NCBI GenBank assembly: GCA_903866395.1
Contig: CAIPNM010000054.1
Location: 1 to 35,277, forward strand
Length of the DNA stretch: 35,277 nucleotides
DNA from: an uncultured bacterium
GTDB lineage: Bacteria > Pseudomonadota > Gammaproteobacteria > Burkholderiales > Burkholderiaceae_E
Direction of reading: 5' to 3'
In this document: positions 1 through 8,387 of the stretch, piece by piece
How the letters are laid out: each line of letters begins with the position of its first letter
Position numbering within the stretch: the first letter of the stretch is position 1
Made by a program: the position numbers and the translations under genes
The notes under the pieces: generated by a model
Seen by the model: the letters and a program-made list of their open reading frames with translations, nothing else
What the model was told of the DNA's origin: nothing
Databases searched by the model: none

Positions 1-1398
1 CCGAAGCGCCCGCTGTATCACGCCAGCCAGCGCGGCCGAGGCCACCCGCGAAATCGGGGGGTCCGCGCGGCTGGTGAGCACGATCGGAACCTGCGCGCCC
101 AGCACCACGCCGCAGCTCGCAGCGCCCGCCAGATACTCCAGTTGTTTGGCAAGCATGTTGCCGGCTTCCAGGTCGGGTACCAGCAGGATGTCTGCCTGAC
201 CGGCAACCGGCGACTTGATGCCCTTTATTCGAGCGGCCGCTGACGATATCGCGTTATCAAATGCAAGCGGGCCGTCGAGGATGGCGCCCTGGATCTGCCC
301 CCGATCGGCCATTTTGCAAAGGGCCGCAGCGTCGAGCGTGGAGGCGATGCGCGGGGTCACGGTCTCAACCGCAGACAGGATGGCCACGCGCGGCATCGCG
401 ATGCCGAGTGCGTGGGCCAGATCGATGGCGTTTCGAACAATGTCCGCCTTGGTGTTCAGATCGGGGCTGATATTGATCGCTGCGTCAGTGACCAGGAGGG
501 GACGGTCGTAAGTCGGAACCTCGAATCGGAACACGTGTGACATGCGCCGCGCAGTACGAAGCGCCGGCTCGGCTAGCACCGCTTCCATCAGTTCATCGGT
601 ATGCAGACTGCCCTTCATCAGCATGGCGACCTGGCGCGCCCCTGCCATGGAGGCTGCCCGGGCGGCCGACGCGTGGCTGTGCGGGGTGTCGATGATTTCA
701 ACGCCGGCCAGTGATAGCCCCAATGATTCGGCAAGCGCCTGCACCCGGGCGCGGGGCGCGATGATGATTGGCTCGATCAGCCCTGCGTCACGCGAATCCA
801 GCGCGCCGCGAAGCGAGCTTTCATCACATGGGTGAACAACGCCGCAGCGAACCGGCGGATGACCGGCAAGCGAAGCCATCCAGTCGTGCAGCCGCGCCTC
901 CGGTTCAAACAGCATCAGCGTGGGGAGGCTCACGCGCGGCCTCGACACCTTGTGCGCGGGCGCCCGCACCCGTGCTTCGCCGGACACGACAGTCTCGGCG
1001 CTCTGGTTGATCACGGTGCATTGCATGCGGACATCGCGTGTGGCGTCGATCTTCTGCAGCACCTCGAGCGTGACGGTGAGCGTGTCACCGACTCGCACAG
1101 GCCTGCGAAATTGGAGCGTCTGCTCGAGGTAAATGGTGCCGGGGCCGGGAAATTCGGACCCCAGGAGGCTTGAGATCAACGCACCCGCCCACATGCCGTG
1201 AGCAATCACGCCGTGAAAACCGGTGGATCCGGCATATTCCGGATCGACGTGGGCCGGGTTGACATCCCCCGACACCAGAGCGAAAGCCTTGATGTCGTCG
1301 AGCGTGAGGGTGCGCGAGGCGCTGGCCTGCTGCCCCACCCGAAGTTCGTCGAAGGTGAGGTTATGGAGGTCGGTGGAGGGTGCGGGGGTGAAGTTCAT
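1..1398 (-). CDS. Bifunctional MaoC-type enoyl-CoA hydratase / phosphate acetyl(butyryl)transferase, 3' end off window
   Basis: Reading the minus strand from the ATG at 1398 gives an open frame of 466 codons that runs off the left edge. Residues 1-150 are a MaoC hot-dog domain with the hydratase motif GDVNPAHVDPEYA and the family signatures IAHGMW and GPGTIYLEQ. From about residue 155 a phosphate acyltransferase (Pta/Ptb) domain follows, with segments such as VPTYDRPLLVTDAAINI and GVVLGAQVPIVLTSRADPP. Known bifunctional proteins of this type are about 465-475 residues long, so only a few C-terminal residues should be missing. Expected activities are hydration of short enoyl-CoA esters and exchange of acyl-CoA with acyl-phosphate in the cytoplasm; the exact acyl group is unknown. 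It diverges from the molybdenum hydroxylase operon. The domain calls are firm; the physiological role is inferred. Confidence 0.88.
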   Translation of the reverse strand, partial: MNFTPAPSTDLHNLTFDELRVGQQASASRTLTLDDIKAFALVSGDVNPAHVDPEYAGSTGFHGVIAHGMWAGALISSLLGSEFPGPGTIYLEQTLQFRRPVRVGDTLTVTLEVLQKIDATRDVRMQCTVINQSAETVVSGEARVRAPAHKVSRPRVSLPTLMLFEPEARLHDWMASLAGHPPVRCGVVHPCDESSLRGALDSRDAGLIEPIIIAPRARVQALAESLGLSLAGVEIIDTPHSHASAARAASMAGARQVAMLMKGSLHTDELMEAVLAEPALRTARRMSHVFRFEVPTYDRPLLVTDAAINISPDLNTKADIVRNAIDLAHALGIAMPRVAILSAVETVTPRIASTLDAAALCKMADRGQIQGAILDGPLAFDNAISSAAARIKGIKSPVAGQADILLVPDLEAGNMLAKQLEYLAGAASCGVVLGAQVPIVLTSRADPPISRVASAALAGVIQRALR

Positions 1399-1437
1399 GG
1401 CTGGGTATGGGGGAGTGGGCACCGAAGAGCCTCCCAG

Positions 1438-1450
1438 TATCGCAGCGATA
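1438..1450. promoter_or_regulatory. Perfect 13-bp palindrome in the divergent intergenic region
   Basis: TATCGC-A-GCGATA is a perfect inverted repeat. It lies about 40 bp upstream of the minus-strand hydratase/acyltransferase start (1398) and upstream of the plus-strand hydroxylase genes. The rest of 1399-1626 has no convincing gene. The position suggests an operator, but no regulator gene is adjacent, so this is only a candidate. Confidence 0.3.
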
Positions 1451-1626
1451 GCCTAGGATCGTTTCGATTCGGTCATGCAATGAGCAGAGCGCTCGCGTCT
1501 GCCCTTGCCCTTCGCGCTGGCTTTGGGCAGGATCTTGGCGGGCGGTGTGCGTGCGATCAGCCGCCGGCGGGCGGGCATCCAAAGCGGGCCGCCGGTCAGA
1601 CAATCATGATTCCCGAGGAGACCCAG

Positions 1627-2082
1627 GTGATTGAATTCAGGCTCAATGGCCGGCCGGTGCGAAGCACGGCTCCCGATGATGAAACCTTGCTGAGCGCGCT
1701 CGCTAACGATCATGAGGTCAACGGCGCCAAATACGGCTGTGGCCGGGCGCAATGTGGTTCGTGTACGGTTCTCGTCGATGGCAACCCGGTGAAGTCCTGT
1801 GCGGCGCCGCTTTCATCGGTGGGAGGGCGTAGCGTCACCACGCTGGAGGGGCTGACCCAGAACGGCCGGCCAAGCCGACTGCAGCAGGCCTTCATCGATG
1901 AACAGGCCGCGCAGTGCGGCTATTGCAGTGCGGGCATGATCATGCAAGCTCAGGCGCTGCTGGACCGAAACCCTAGGCCGACCGATGCTGAAGTACGGGC
2001 CGCTCTAGACGGCAATCTTTGCCGCTGTGGCGCGCATAACCGGATTGTTCGGGCGGTGCTGCGTGCCGCAAAGGGAGCTTGA
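1627..2082 (+). CDS. [2Fe-2S] subunit of a molybdenum hydroxylase (IorA/NdhS type)
   Basis: This 151-residue protein is the small electron-transfer subunit of a xanthine-dehydrogenase-family enzyme. Two iron-sulfur centres are visible: a plant-type ferredoxin cluster with C38, C43, C46 and C58 (GCGRAQCGSC then C), and the second cluster from C97, C100, C132 and C134 (CGYC ... CRC). I chose the GTG at 1627 because GAGGAG sits six bases upstream and the product then begins fMIEFRLNGRPV, typical of the family; an in-frame ATG at 1606 has no ribosome binding site. The stop is one base before the ATG of the large subunit, so the pair is cotranscribed. It has no export signal and is probably carried out together with the Tat-tagged large subunit. 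The substrate cannot be read from this subunit. Confidence 0.93.
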   Translation: MIEFRLNGRPVRSTAPDDETLLSALANDHEVNGAKYGCGRAQCGSCTVLVDGNPVKSCAAPLSSVGGRSVTTLEGLTQNGRPSRLQQAFIDEQAAQCGYCSAGMIMQAQALLDRNPRPTDAEVRAALDGNLCRCGAHNRIVRAVLRAAKGA

Positions 2083-2083
2083 G

Positions 2084-4345
2084 ATGGGTGCATCCAAACT
2101 ATCTTCCGGACGGCGCGGCTTCCTGAAAGGCGCAGGTTCACTCACGCTTTCCTTTGCGCTTCCTGTCGCGGATGCGCTCGCTCAGGCGAGCGCGCCGGTG
2201 CTTCCCGGCAATATGAATCGCCACCGGCGCCTGAGCGCCTGGCTTCGAATCGAGGCCAACGGGGCGGTCACCCTATTCCTCGGCAAAGTCGAATTGGGGC
2301 AGGGCATCCTCACCGCGCTCACCCAGGTCTGCGCCGATGAGCTCGACGTCGAGTTCGCGCGGATCCAGGTTGTATCCGGTGATACCGCGCTGGTGCCAAA
2401 CGAAGGGGTCACAGCGGGTTCCCTCTCCATGCCCTATAGCGCACCGGCGGTGCAGCAGGCGGCGGCCGAGGCGCGCGCGCTCCTTCTGGATCTGGCCGCA
2501 GCCCGCCTGGGCCAACCCGCGGCTTCGCTCAGCGTAGTTGACGGGGTGGTCAGCGCGCCGGGGGGGGCGAAGCTAAGTTATGGCGAGCTCGTACAGCCCG
2601 ACACGCTTCAGCGTGAGGCAACCGGCAAGGCGCCGCGCAAGCCGCGCGAGCAGCATCGCTACATCGGTCGCTCGCAACCCCGCCCCGACCTGGAAGACAA
2701 ATTTCTTGGGCGGTCGGTCTTTGTCCACGAAAAGCGGCTAGCCGGAATGCTGCATGGGCAGGTGGTTCGTCCGCCTACCTACCGCGCGCGACTTGTCGCG
2801 ATTGATATCGCACCGGTTGAGCGGATGCCTGGCGTTGTGCGGGTCGTTCGTCAAGGCAGTTTTCTTGCCGTCGTGGCCAACCGCGAGCGGCAGGCGTTGG
2901 ATGCGGCGCGCGCGCTGTCGTCGGCGGCCAAATGGGAGTTCGACAAGGCCATGCCCGGGCATGATCGGATGGCCGATTGGTTACGATCCGCCCCGTCTCG
3001 GCTGATCGATACGCGCAACCAGCCGCGGGCGCCGGGGGGTGCGGAGCCGGCCCGTACGCTCGCCGCCACCTACTACCGCCCGTATCAGATGCATGCGTCG
3101 ATTGGCCCCTCTGCTGCCATCGCTACGCTCGATGCCGACGGCCTGCTCACCGTTCAGACGCACAGCCAATCGGTTTTCGAGACGCGCGAGGCCATTGCCA
3201 AGATGCTGGGAATGCCGCTTGAGAAGGTGCGCCTGCAGCATGTACAGGGGGCGGGCTGCTATGGTCATAATCTGGCCGATGATGCTGCGGCCGATGCTGC
3301 ATTGCTCGCGGTGGCGGTGCCCGGCAAACCGATTCGGGTGGTCTTTACCCGCGAACAGGAGCATCTATGGGAGCCCTACGGCTCGGCCATGCTCGTCGAT
3401 ACCCGGGCCACGCTCGATGCGCAGGGTAATGTGCTCGACTGGGATTTTCAGCTCTGGTCCACGCCGCACGGCACGCGACCCAACGGTCAGCCCGGTAACC
3501 TGCTGTCGGCGCGGTACCTCGAAAAGCCCTTCGCCATGCCGGTGCCTGGCAATCTTGGACCCCCCAACTATGCAGCTGACCGGAACGCGATCGCGCTCTA
3601 CGACTTCCCAGGGCATCGGGTGCGCACGCACTTCATCACCGAGATGCCGCTTCGGGTGTCGTCCACACGAGGACTCGGGGCCTATGGCAACGTCTTTGCG
3701 ATCGAGTCATTCATTGATGAGCTCGCGGTGGCAACCGATGCTGATCCGCTTGAGTACCGCTTGCGGCATCTGAAGGATGAGCGCGCGCGCGATGTGCTAA
3801 CCGGCGCTGCCAGACGCTTTGGTTGGAGCAACTGGCGCAAGACCGCAGGACGTGGCCGCGGCATTGCATTGGCCCGATACAAGAATGTTGCGGGTTACTG
3901 CGCGGTGGCGCTTGAGGTCGAGGTCGATCGCGCGAGCGGGCACATTCGCGTGCTTCGCGCGGTAGCGGCGGCCGACAGCGGTCACATCGTCAACCCCGAT
4001 GGTGTGGTCAACCAGATTGAAGGCGGACTGATCCAGTCGCTCAGCTGGACGCTCAAGGAAGAGGTCCGATTCGATGACACGCGGGTTTTGTCCTCTGACT
4101 GGAGCAGTTATCCGATCCTGACCTTCTCCGAAGTGCCGCCCGTGGAAGTGGTTCTGATTGATCGGCCGGGCGCGCCCTATCTGGGAACCGGTGAGGCATC
4201 GCAGGGGCCGACTGGTGCAGCGCTTGCGAATGCGGTGTTCGATGCCACGGGTGTTCGCTTCCGACGCTTGCCGCTCACCCCAGACCGGGTTCTGACGGGA
4301 CTGAAGGCGCCTCGCGCGCAGGCACCTGAGGCTGTGCAGGTCTGA
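2084..4345 (+). CDS. Tat-exported molybdopterin-binding subunit of a molybdenum hydroxylase (IorB-like)
   Basis: This 753-residue large subunit belongs to the isoquinoline 1-oxidoreductase/nicotinate dehydrogenase branch of the xanthine dehydrogenase family. The N-terminus carries a twin-arginine signal (RRGFLKGAGS at about residues 10-19, then a hydrophobic stretch ending ADALAQA), pointing to a periplasmic or membrane-facing enzyme. Molybdopterin-binding segments include VELGQGILTALTQVCADEL and the C-terminal GTGEASQGPTGAALANA, whose Glu is the catalytic residue position in this family. No CXXCH haem motif occurs, so the cytochrome subunit found in some relatives is absent here. AAGGGAG sits six bases before the ATG. 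It should hydroxylate a carbon next to nitrogen in an N-heteroaromatic ring or oxidise an aldehyde. The family call is firm; the substrate is unknown. Confidence 0.93.
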   Translation: MGASKLSSGRRGFLKGAGSLTLSFALPVADALAQASAPVLPGNMNRHRRLSAWLRIEANGAVTLFLGKVELGQGILTALTQVCADELDVEFARIQVVSGDTALVPNEGVTAGSLSMPYSAPAVQQAAAEARALLLDLAAARLGQPAASLSVVDGVVSAPGGAKLSYGELVQPDTLQREATGKAPRKPREQHRYIGRSQPRPDLEDKFLGRSVFVHEKRLAGMLHGQVVRPPTYRARLVAIDIAPVERMPGVVRVVRQGSFLAVVANRERQALDAARALSSAAKWEFDKAMPGHDRMADWLRSAPSRLIDTRNQPRAPGGAEPARTLAATYYRPYQMHASIGPSAAIATLDADGLLTVQTHSQSVFETREAIAKMLGMPLEKVRLQHVQGAGCYGHNLADDAAADAALLAVAVPGKPIRVVFTREQEHLWEPYGSAMLVDTRATLDAQGNVLDWDFQLWSTPHGTRPNGQPGNLLSARYLEKPFAMPVPGNLGPPNYAADRNAIALYDFPGHRVRTHFITEMPLRVSSTRGLGAYGNVFAIESFIDELAVATDADPLEYRLRHLKDERARDVLTGAARRFGWSNWRKTAGRGRGIALARYKNVAGYCAVALEVEVDRASGHIRVLRAVAAADSGHIVNPDGVVNQIEGGLIQSLSWTLKEEVRFDDTRVLSSDWSSYPILTFSEVPPVEVVLIDRPGAPYLGTGEASQGPTGAALANAVFDATGVRFRRLPLTPDRVLTGLKAPRAQAPEAVQV

Positions 4346-4365
4346 GCGAGGGCAGGGCGGCTGAT

Positions 4366-6033
4366 TTGACGGCGTTCGAACTACCCCGTTATCCGTTTGT
4401 ACGACCCGCTGACCTCGATACGGTCACGGGTCCGCTCTGCTATCCGGTGGTGATTATTGGAGCGGGGCTCACCGGCCTTACGCTCGCGCTCGATCTGGTG
4501 CGACGCGGTCAGCGTGTGCTGGTGCTGGACGACGATGACACCGTGGGTGTGCGAGGACTTGCCTCGCGCGGCATTGTCTGGGCGCAGCGTACGCTCGACA
4601 TCTTTCACCGGCTCGGCGTGGGTGAAAAGATCGTGAGCAAGGGAGTGACCTGGAATGTGGGGCGGGTGTTGTGCCGCGATGCCGAAGTCGCGTCGTTCCG
4701 GTTGCAGCAGGAGCCCGATCTGCGCTTCAACGGCTTTACCAATCTGCAGCAATACTACGTTGAACAGTTTCTGGTCGATACGCTCCGGGCTACGGGTCAG
4801 GCTGAACTTCGCTGGCTCAATCGGGTTGAGGAAGTTCGCCCTGGCGGTGACACCGAACCGATCGAACTCGAAGTCTCAACGCCCGAGGGCCGATATCGGA
4901 TGCTGGCCGATTGGGTGGTGGGCTGCGACGGTTCGTCGAGCCGCGTTCGTGATTGCCTCGGACTTGCGCCAGTGGTGTTTGACCGAACCGAGGATCGCTG
5001 GATCATTATCGATATCGTGGCAAAAAATGCCGATATTCCCGAGGAGCGCTGGACCTGGCTCGACTGTAGCGCCAATTTTGGCCGCGCGGTGTGGCGGCAC
5101 CGGATGGCCGACGGCACCTGGCGGCTCGATTTTCAGATGAGCCCGCACGAAGACGCCGAACAGGCGGCGAGCGAAGCGGGCATGCGTGAACGGGTGCGGC
5201 GTCTGCTGGGGCCTGACGTGGCGTTTGACATCGCCTGGTCGGGTGTCTGGCAGTATCGGCATGAGAGTCTCGCGTCCTATCGCCACGGCCGGGTGTTGTT
5301 TGCGGGGGATGCCGCCCATGTGGTGTCGCCGTTTGGCGCGCGCGGAGGTAACGGTGGCATCCAGGACGCCGATGCGCTGGGCTGGCGCCTGTCGCTGGTG
5401 TTGTCGGGCCGTGCTGCGCCGTCGGTGCTCGATCACTACAGCGAAGAGCGCCATCAGGCTGCCATGGAAAACATCCGCCAGACCCGGCGCTCGGCGCGCT
5501 TTGTTCATCCTGCCGACCAGCCTTCGGCGGCGCTCTGGCGTGAGGCGATCGTGGCGCTCGCCAACCGACATCCGCTCGCGGCACGAATGATCAATACCGG
5601 CCGGCTGTCGGCGCCGGCGGTTTATGGCGGGCGGGGAACGGAGGCGACAGCAGCCGCGGCGGGGGCTGCGGGCGGCGGACAGGGACCCGTCAACGCTGCG
5701 GTGGGCCGTGCCCTGCCCAATGTGCGACTCCGAAGCGGCGATGCACCTCGCTATCTGCATGATCTGCTCGGATCCGGATTCACCGCATTGAATTTTGATG
5801 AGCGTGGCGCTCGTCCCCAGCCCGAGACCGATATAGCCGCGTCAGTCGCACTTCAACGCGCGAACGTACGGGCTTGGTGTGACGATGCCGGCTGGTCCGC
5901 GCTCGAACGTCAACTTCCTGCTCCCCCCGCTGGCATCTGGTTGATCCGGCCCGATGGACATGTGCTGTCAACTGCCCTCTCGTCTGACCCTGCGGAACAG
6001 CAGGCAGCGCTCGAGGAGGCATTGAGCTCATGA
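4366..6033 (+). CDS. FAD-dependent aromatic-ring monooxygenase (PheA/TfdB/MhpA class)
   Basis: A 555-residue class A flavoprotein hydroxylase. The Rossmann dinucleotide motif GAGLTG is at residues 32-37, the second FAD/NADPH motif GCDG at 186-189, and the ribityl-binding motif GDAAHVVSPFGARGGNGG from 314. The C-terminal 100 or so residues look like the thioredoxin-like domain of phenol hydroxylase relatives. The best start is TTG at 4366, because the FELPRYPFVRP segment before the flavin motif matches the family layout and no ATG precedes the motif. It lies 20 bases after the molybdenum subunit and overlaps the DUF2783 gene by four bases. It should hydroxylate an activated (hydroxy- or oxo-) aromatic using NAD(P)H and O2, plausibly the product of the preceding hydroxylase (inference). 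Confidence 0.9.
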   Translation: MTAFELPRYPFVRPADLDTVTGPLCYPVVIIGAGLTGLTLALDLVRRGQRVLVLDDDDTVGVRGLASRGIVWAQRTLDIFHRLGVGEKIVSKGVTWNVGRVLCRDAEVASFRLQQEPDLRFNGFTNLQQYYVEQFLVDTLRATGQAELRWLNRVEEVRPGGDTEPIELEVSTPEGRYRMLADWVVGCDGSSSRVRDCLGLAPVVFDRTEDRWIIIDIVAKNADIPEERWTWLDCSANFGRAVWRHRMADGTWRLDFQMSPHEDAEQAASEAGMRERVRRLLGPDVAFDIAWSGVWQYRHESLASYRHGRVLFAGDAAHVVSPFGARGGNGGIQDADALGWRLSLVLSGRAAPSVLDHYSEERHQAAMENIRQTRRSARFVHPADQPSAALWREAIVALANRHPLAARMINTGRLSAPAVYGGRGTEATAAAAGAAGGGQGPVNAAVGRALPNVRLRSGDAPRYLHDLLGSGFTALNFDERGARPQPETDIAASVALQRANVRAWCDDAGWSALERQLPAPPAGIWLIRPDGHVLSTALSSDPAEQQAALEEALSS

Positions 6034-6236
6034 ATCTCTCCCAGCAGCAGATTGATGATCTGCTCGAAGATCTGATCGCCCTCACGGACACGCCCGATTG
6101 CGGCGAGCAGGTGAAGCGTCTAACAAGACTCTGTCTGCTCCTGATCGAGCAGATTGACGATCATGCGGCGGTCCGTCGTGCGCTCGACGCCGCGCTGAGC
6201 GATGTCAGTCCGTCGCCGGTTCGCCCGATCCCGTGA
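6030..6236 (+). CDS. DUF2783-like small protein paired with the flavin monooxygenase
   Basis: A 68-residue acidic, mostly helical protein (MNLSQQQIDDLLEDLIAL at the start) with no signal peptide or membrane segment. Its ATG overlaps the monooxygenase stop in an ATGA junction, so translation is probably coupled. It resembles DUF2783 proteins, which I recall as neighbours of class A flavin monooxygenases; no function is established to my knowledge. A stabilising or assembly partner of the 555-residue monooxygenase is a reasonable inference from the coupling. An additional regulatory role cannot be excluded. Confidence 0.72.
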   Translation: MNLSQQQIDDLLEDLIALTDTPDCGEQVKRLTRLCLLLIEQIDDHAAVRRALDAALSDVSPSPVRPIP

Positions 6237-6267
6237 TCTCAACCCAAGCAGGAATCTTCCGAGACCC

Positions 6268-7470
6268 ATGAAAACTCAGGTGGCTGTAATCGGTGCAGGC
6301 CCTGCGGGCATGCTCCTGTCCGAAATGCTGGCCCGGGCCGGGATCGAAACCGTGGTCCTCGAGCGTCAAAGCCGCGACCATGTGCTCGGTCGTATCCGGG
6401 CGGGTGTCCTGGAGCAGAGCACGGTCGAGGTGCTCACCAGGCTTGGCCTTGCCGATCGTCTTCAAGCAGAAGGGCATGTGCACGATGGGATGAAGATCGT
6501 CTGGTCAGGGCGTAGCAGCTTCTTTATCGACTGCGCCACGCATGTCGGGAAGCGCTTTACCGCCTATGGGCAAACGCGCATTCAGGAAGATCTGTTCCTT
6601 GCCGCTGATCGGCGCGATGCGCAGATTGAATTCGAGGCTGAAGACCTGACGTTGGACGGACTCGACTCTGCCGAGCCGCTGATCAGTTATCGCGTGGGCG
6701 GACAAGTGCGGCAGCTCCGCTGCGACTTCATCGCGGGGTGCGATGGGTTTCATGGTGTGTCCCGCCGTTCGGTGCCCGCGGGCGTGCTGCGAGAGTACGA
6801 AAAAATCTACCCGTTTGGCTGGCTGGGCGTGCTTGCGCCCACGCCGCCGCTCTCCGAAATCGTCTATGCCAATCACCCGCGCGGATTTGCACTGGCATCA
6901 ATGAGGAATCCCCAGCTTGCTCGGTTTTATGTGCAGGTACCGCTCTCTGACAGCGTGGATGACTGGCCTGACGAGCGTTTCTGGCCGGAGTTGATTGCCC
7001 GCTTTCCGCCCGAGTTGGCGGCGGACATTCGGCCTGCTCCGCCCGTCGAAAAATCGATCGCGCCGCTCAGAAGCTTTGTGACCGAGCCGATGCAGTTCGG
7101 CCGTCTATTCCTGGCGGGTGACGCCGCGCACATTGTTCCGCCCACCGGCGCGAAAGGGCTGAATCTGGCGGTATCGGATGTGACCTATCTGGGGCGTGCG
7201 CTGGCGAGCTTTTACCGCACGGGGCATCGCACCGAACTCGATGGCTACAGCACCATCGCGCTCCGGCGAGTATGGCACTCGGTTCGCACCTCCTGGTATC
7301 TCACCAATCTGCTGCACCGCTTTCCCGAGGCGACCGATTTCGATCAGCGGGCGCAGGAGTACGAGCTCGAGTTTCTGAAGGCGACGCCCAGCGCCCAGCG
7401 GGCGCTCGCCGAGCAATACGCGGGTTTACCGATCGAGGGGAGCCTGGCGTTTCTTGATGCGCTTGCGTAA
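6268..7470 (+). CDS. pobA: 4-hydroxybenzoate 3-monooxygenase
   Basis: A 400-residue flavoprotein that aligns without gaps through the active site of p-hydroxybenzoate hydroxylase, with a one-residue offset. The GAGPAG flavin motif is at 9-14, and LGRIRAGVLEQ and GDAAHIVPPTGAKGLNLA are the classical signatures. All key residues are kept: Y200 (family Y201), S211 (S212), R213 (R214), R219 (R220), Y221 (Y222), P292 (P293) and Y384 (Y385). It should convert 4-hydroxybenzoate to protocatechuate with NAD(P)H and O2. The segment that influences pyridine-nucleotide preference reads RQSRDHV rather than RQTPDYV, so coenzyme preference may differ from the Pseudomonas enzyme. The ATG at 6268 lies 31 bases after DUF2783, so it can belong to the same operon. 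No pcaGH/ligAB ring-cleavage gene is in the window. Confidence 0.93.
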   Translation: MKTQVAVIGAGPAGMLLSEMLARAGIETVVLERQSRDHVLGRIRAGVLEQSTVEVLTRLGLADRLQAEGHVHDGMKIVWSGRSSFFIDCATHVGKRFTAYGQTRIQEDLFLAADRRDAQIEFEAEDLTLDGLDSAEPLISYRVGGQVRQLRCDFIAGCDGFHGVSRRSVPAGVLREYEKIYPFGWLGVLAPTPPLSEIVYANHPRGFALASMRNPQLARFYVQVPLSDSVDDWPDERFWPELIARFPPELAADIRPAPPVEKSIAPLRSFVTEPMQFGRLFLAGDAAHIVPPTGAKGLNLAVSDVTYLGRALASFYRTGHRTELDGYSTIALRRVWHSVRTSWYLTNLLHRFPEATDFDQRAQEYELEFLKATPSAQRALAEQYAGLPIEGSLAFLDALA

Positions 7471-7527
7471 TCGCCCGGCTTCAAAAGGAAAGCAACCGCT
7501 GGGGGCGCGTGACTCAGGAGCGGAAGA

Positions 7528-7889
7528 TCACGGTGGACTGAGCGGGAGCGCTACCCCGGCGGCGCCCGCCTTGTGCGGGTCGGTGGTGGCGGCCGCACGG
7601 CCGGTGCCGTGATAGGTCATGAGCGGCTGACCGGCTATCCAGGCAATTGCGATCAGGCCCTGACGGACTGCGTCCTCGACCTACTGACCCATGGCACCCG
7701 AGTGGGTCATGCGGCGGATCCAGATCATCACTGTGGGTGCATCGATGCGATGCCGTGTGAAGCGACACCGCTGCGGTCAGCCCAGGATAGCGAGTCGGCC
7801 ACGGTTTGCGCGTCGGCAGCCGATATGCCTCGGGAGACAAGCAGAGCCTGCGTGAAGGTATGCAGGGAATCGGGGCTGAATTGAGGCAC
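7528..7889 (-). pseudogene. Degenerate Ldh2-family (malate/L-lactate dehydrogenase) relic
   Basis: The minus strand between the Rieske oxygenase beta gene and the end of pobA contains two pieces of an Ldh2-type NAD(P)-dependent oxidoreductase. From the GTG at 7889 the first piece contains AQTVADSLSWADRSGVASHG, the N-terminal AD-x-x-G-x-x-SHG signature, and stops at 7728. A second piece in another frame, after about 7728, contains MTHSGAMGQ, a stop codon, then VEDAVRQGLIAIA and QPLMTYHGTG, ending at 7528. The central part of a normal protein of about 340 residues is missing. It shows a frame change, an in-frame stop and an internal deletion, so it cannot make a working enzyme. This accounts for most of the 434-base gap at 7471-7904. 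Confidence 0.62.
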
Positions 7890-7904
7890 GGGAATCTTGG
7901 CGGC

Positions 7905-8387
7905 TCAAATCGGAACGGCCAGCATGGTGTCGATTCCGAAGGAGTCGAGCACCACGCTCATGGCGGTGATCCTGAAGGATCCGTTGGTGCTCATCAGGTG
8001 CGCGTGATATCGCCCGACCAGATAAAGCGACGACACGCCTTCTTCGTCAGATTGAAACACCGTGATGCCTGCTCTCACGATCACCTTTCCGCCGGCAGCG
8101 GTCTCCGCGCGCACATTGCTGACCTGCCGCAGGAGCCTCATCTTGCGATAGGTGAGGGTGCCCTGCACCAGCATGGCGACACGATCACGCAGCATCCCGT
8201 GCGAATAGCAGCTCATGATGGGCACCGGCAGCCCCAGGTCAACATTCTCACGCGACAGCACCTCATAGCGGCACGGACTCTCAGCAAACAGCTGGGGCCA
8301 CTCGGCAAACCGCTCCTCATCGAGGAGCGCCGCGTACTCGTACAAGAACGACTCCACCTGCAGCCGCAGCGTCAGGTCGGGTGTCAT
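7905..8387 (-). CDS. Aromatic-ring-hydroxylating dioxygenase, beta subunit
   Basis: A 160-residue small subunit of a Rieske non-haem iron oxygenase, of the NTF2-like cone fold. The start reads VESFLYEYAALLDEERFAEW, the usual helix and DE-x-R-F-x-E-W pattern, and the middle has a SYSHGMLRDRV-like segment (CYSHGMLRDRVAML). It contains no cofactor site; its role is structural, building the alpha3-beta3 hexamer. Its ATG overlaps the alpha stop by four bases (ATGA), so the two are made together. Length matches the family. Confidence 0.9.
   Translation of the reverse strand: MTPDLTLRLQVESFLYEYAALLDEERFAEWPQLFAESPCRYEVLSRENVDLGLPVPIMSCYSHGMLRDRVAMLVQGTLTYRKMRLLRQVSNVRAETAAGGKVIVRAGITVFQSDEEGVSSLYLVGRYHAHLMSTNGSFRITAMSVVLDSFGIDTMLAVPI

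Noticed and set aside
542-1173. Plus-strand open frames opposite the hydratase/phosphate acyltransferase gene
   Set aside because: The minus strand reads as one continuous two-domain enzyme through this stretch, and the plus-strand translations have no recognisable domain.
1198-1626. Upstream extension of the [2Fe-2S] subunit frame
   Set aside because: The extra 143 codons overlap the divergent gene, have no conserved sequence, and a good ribosome binding site lies directly before the GTG at 1627.
4876-5760. Minus-strand 294-codon frame inside the flavin monooxygenase
   Set aside because: Arg/His/Pro-rich translation without domain features, antisense to a well-supported gene.
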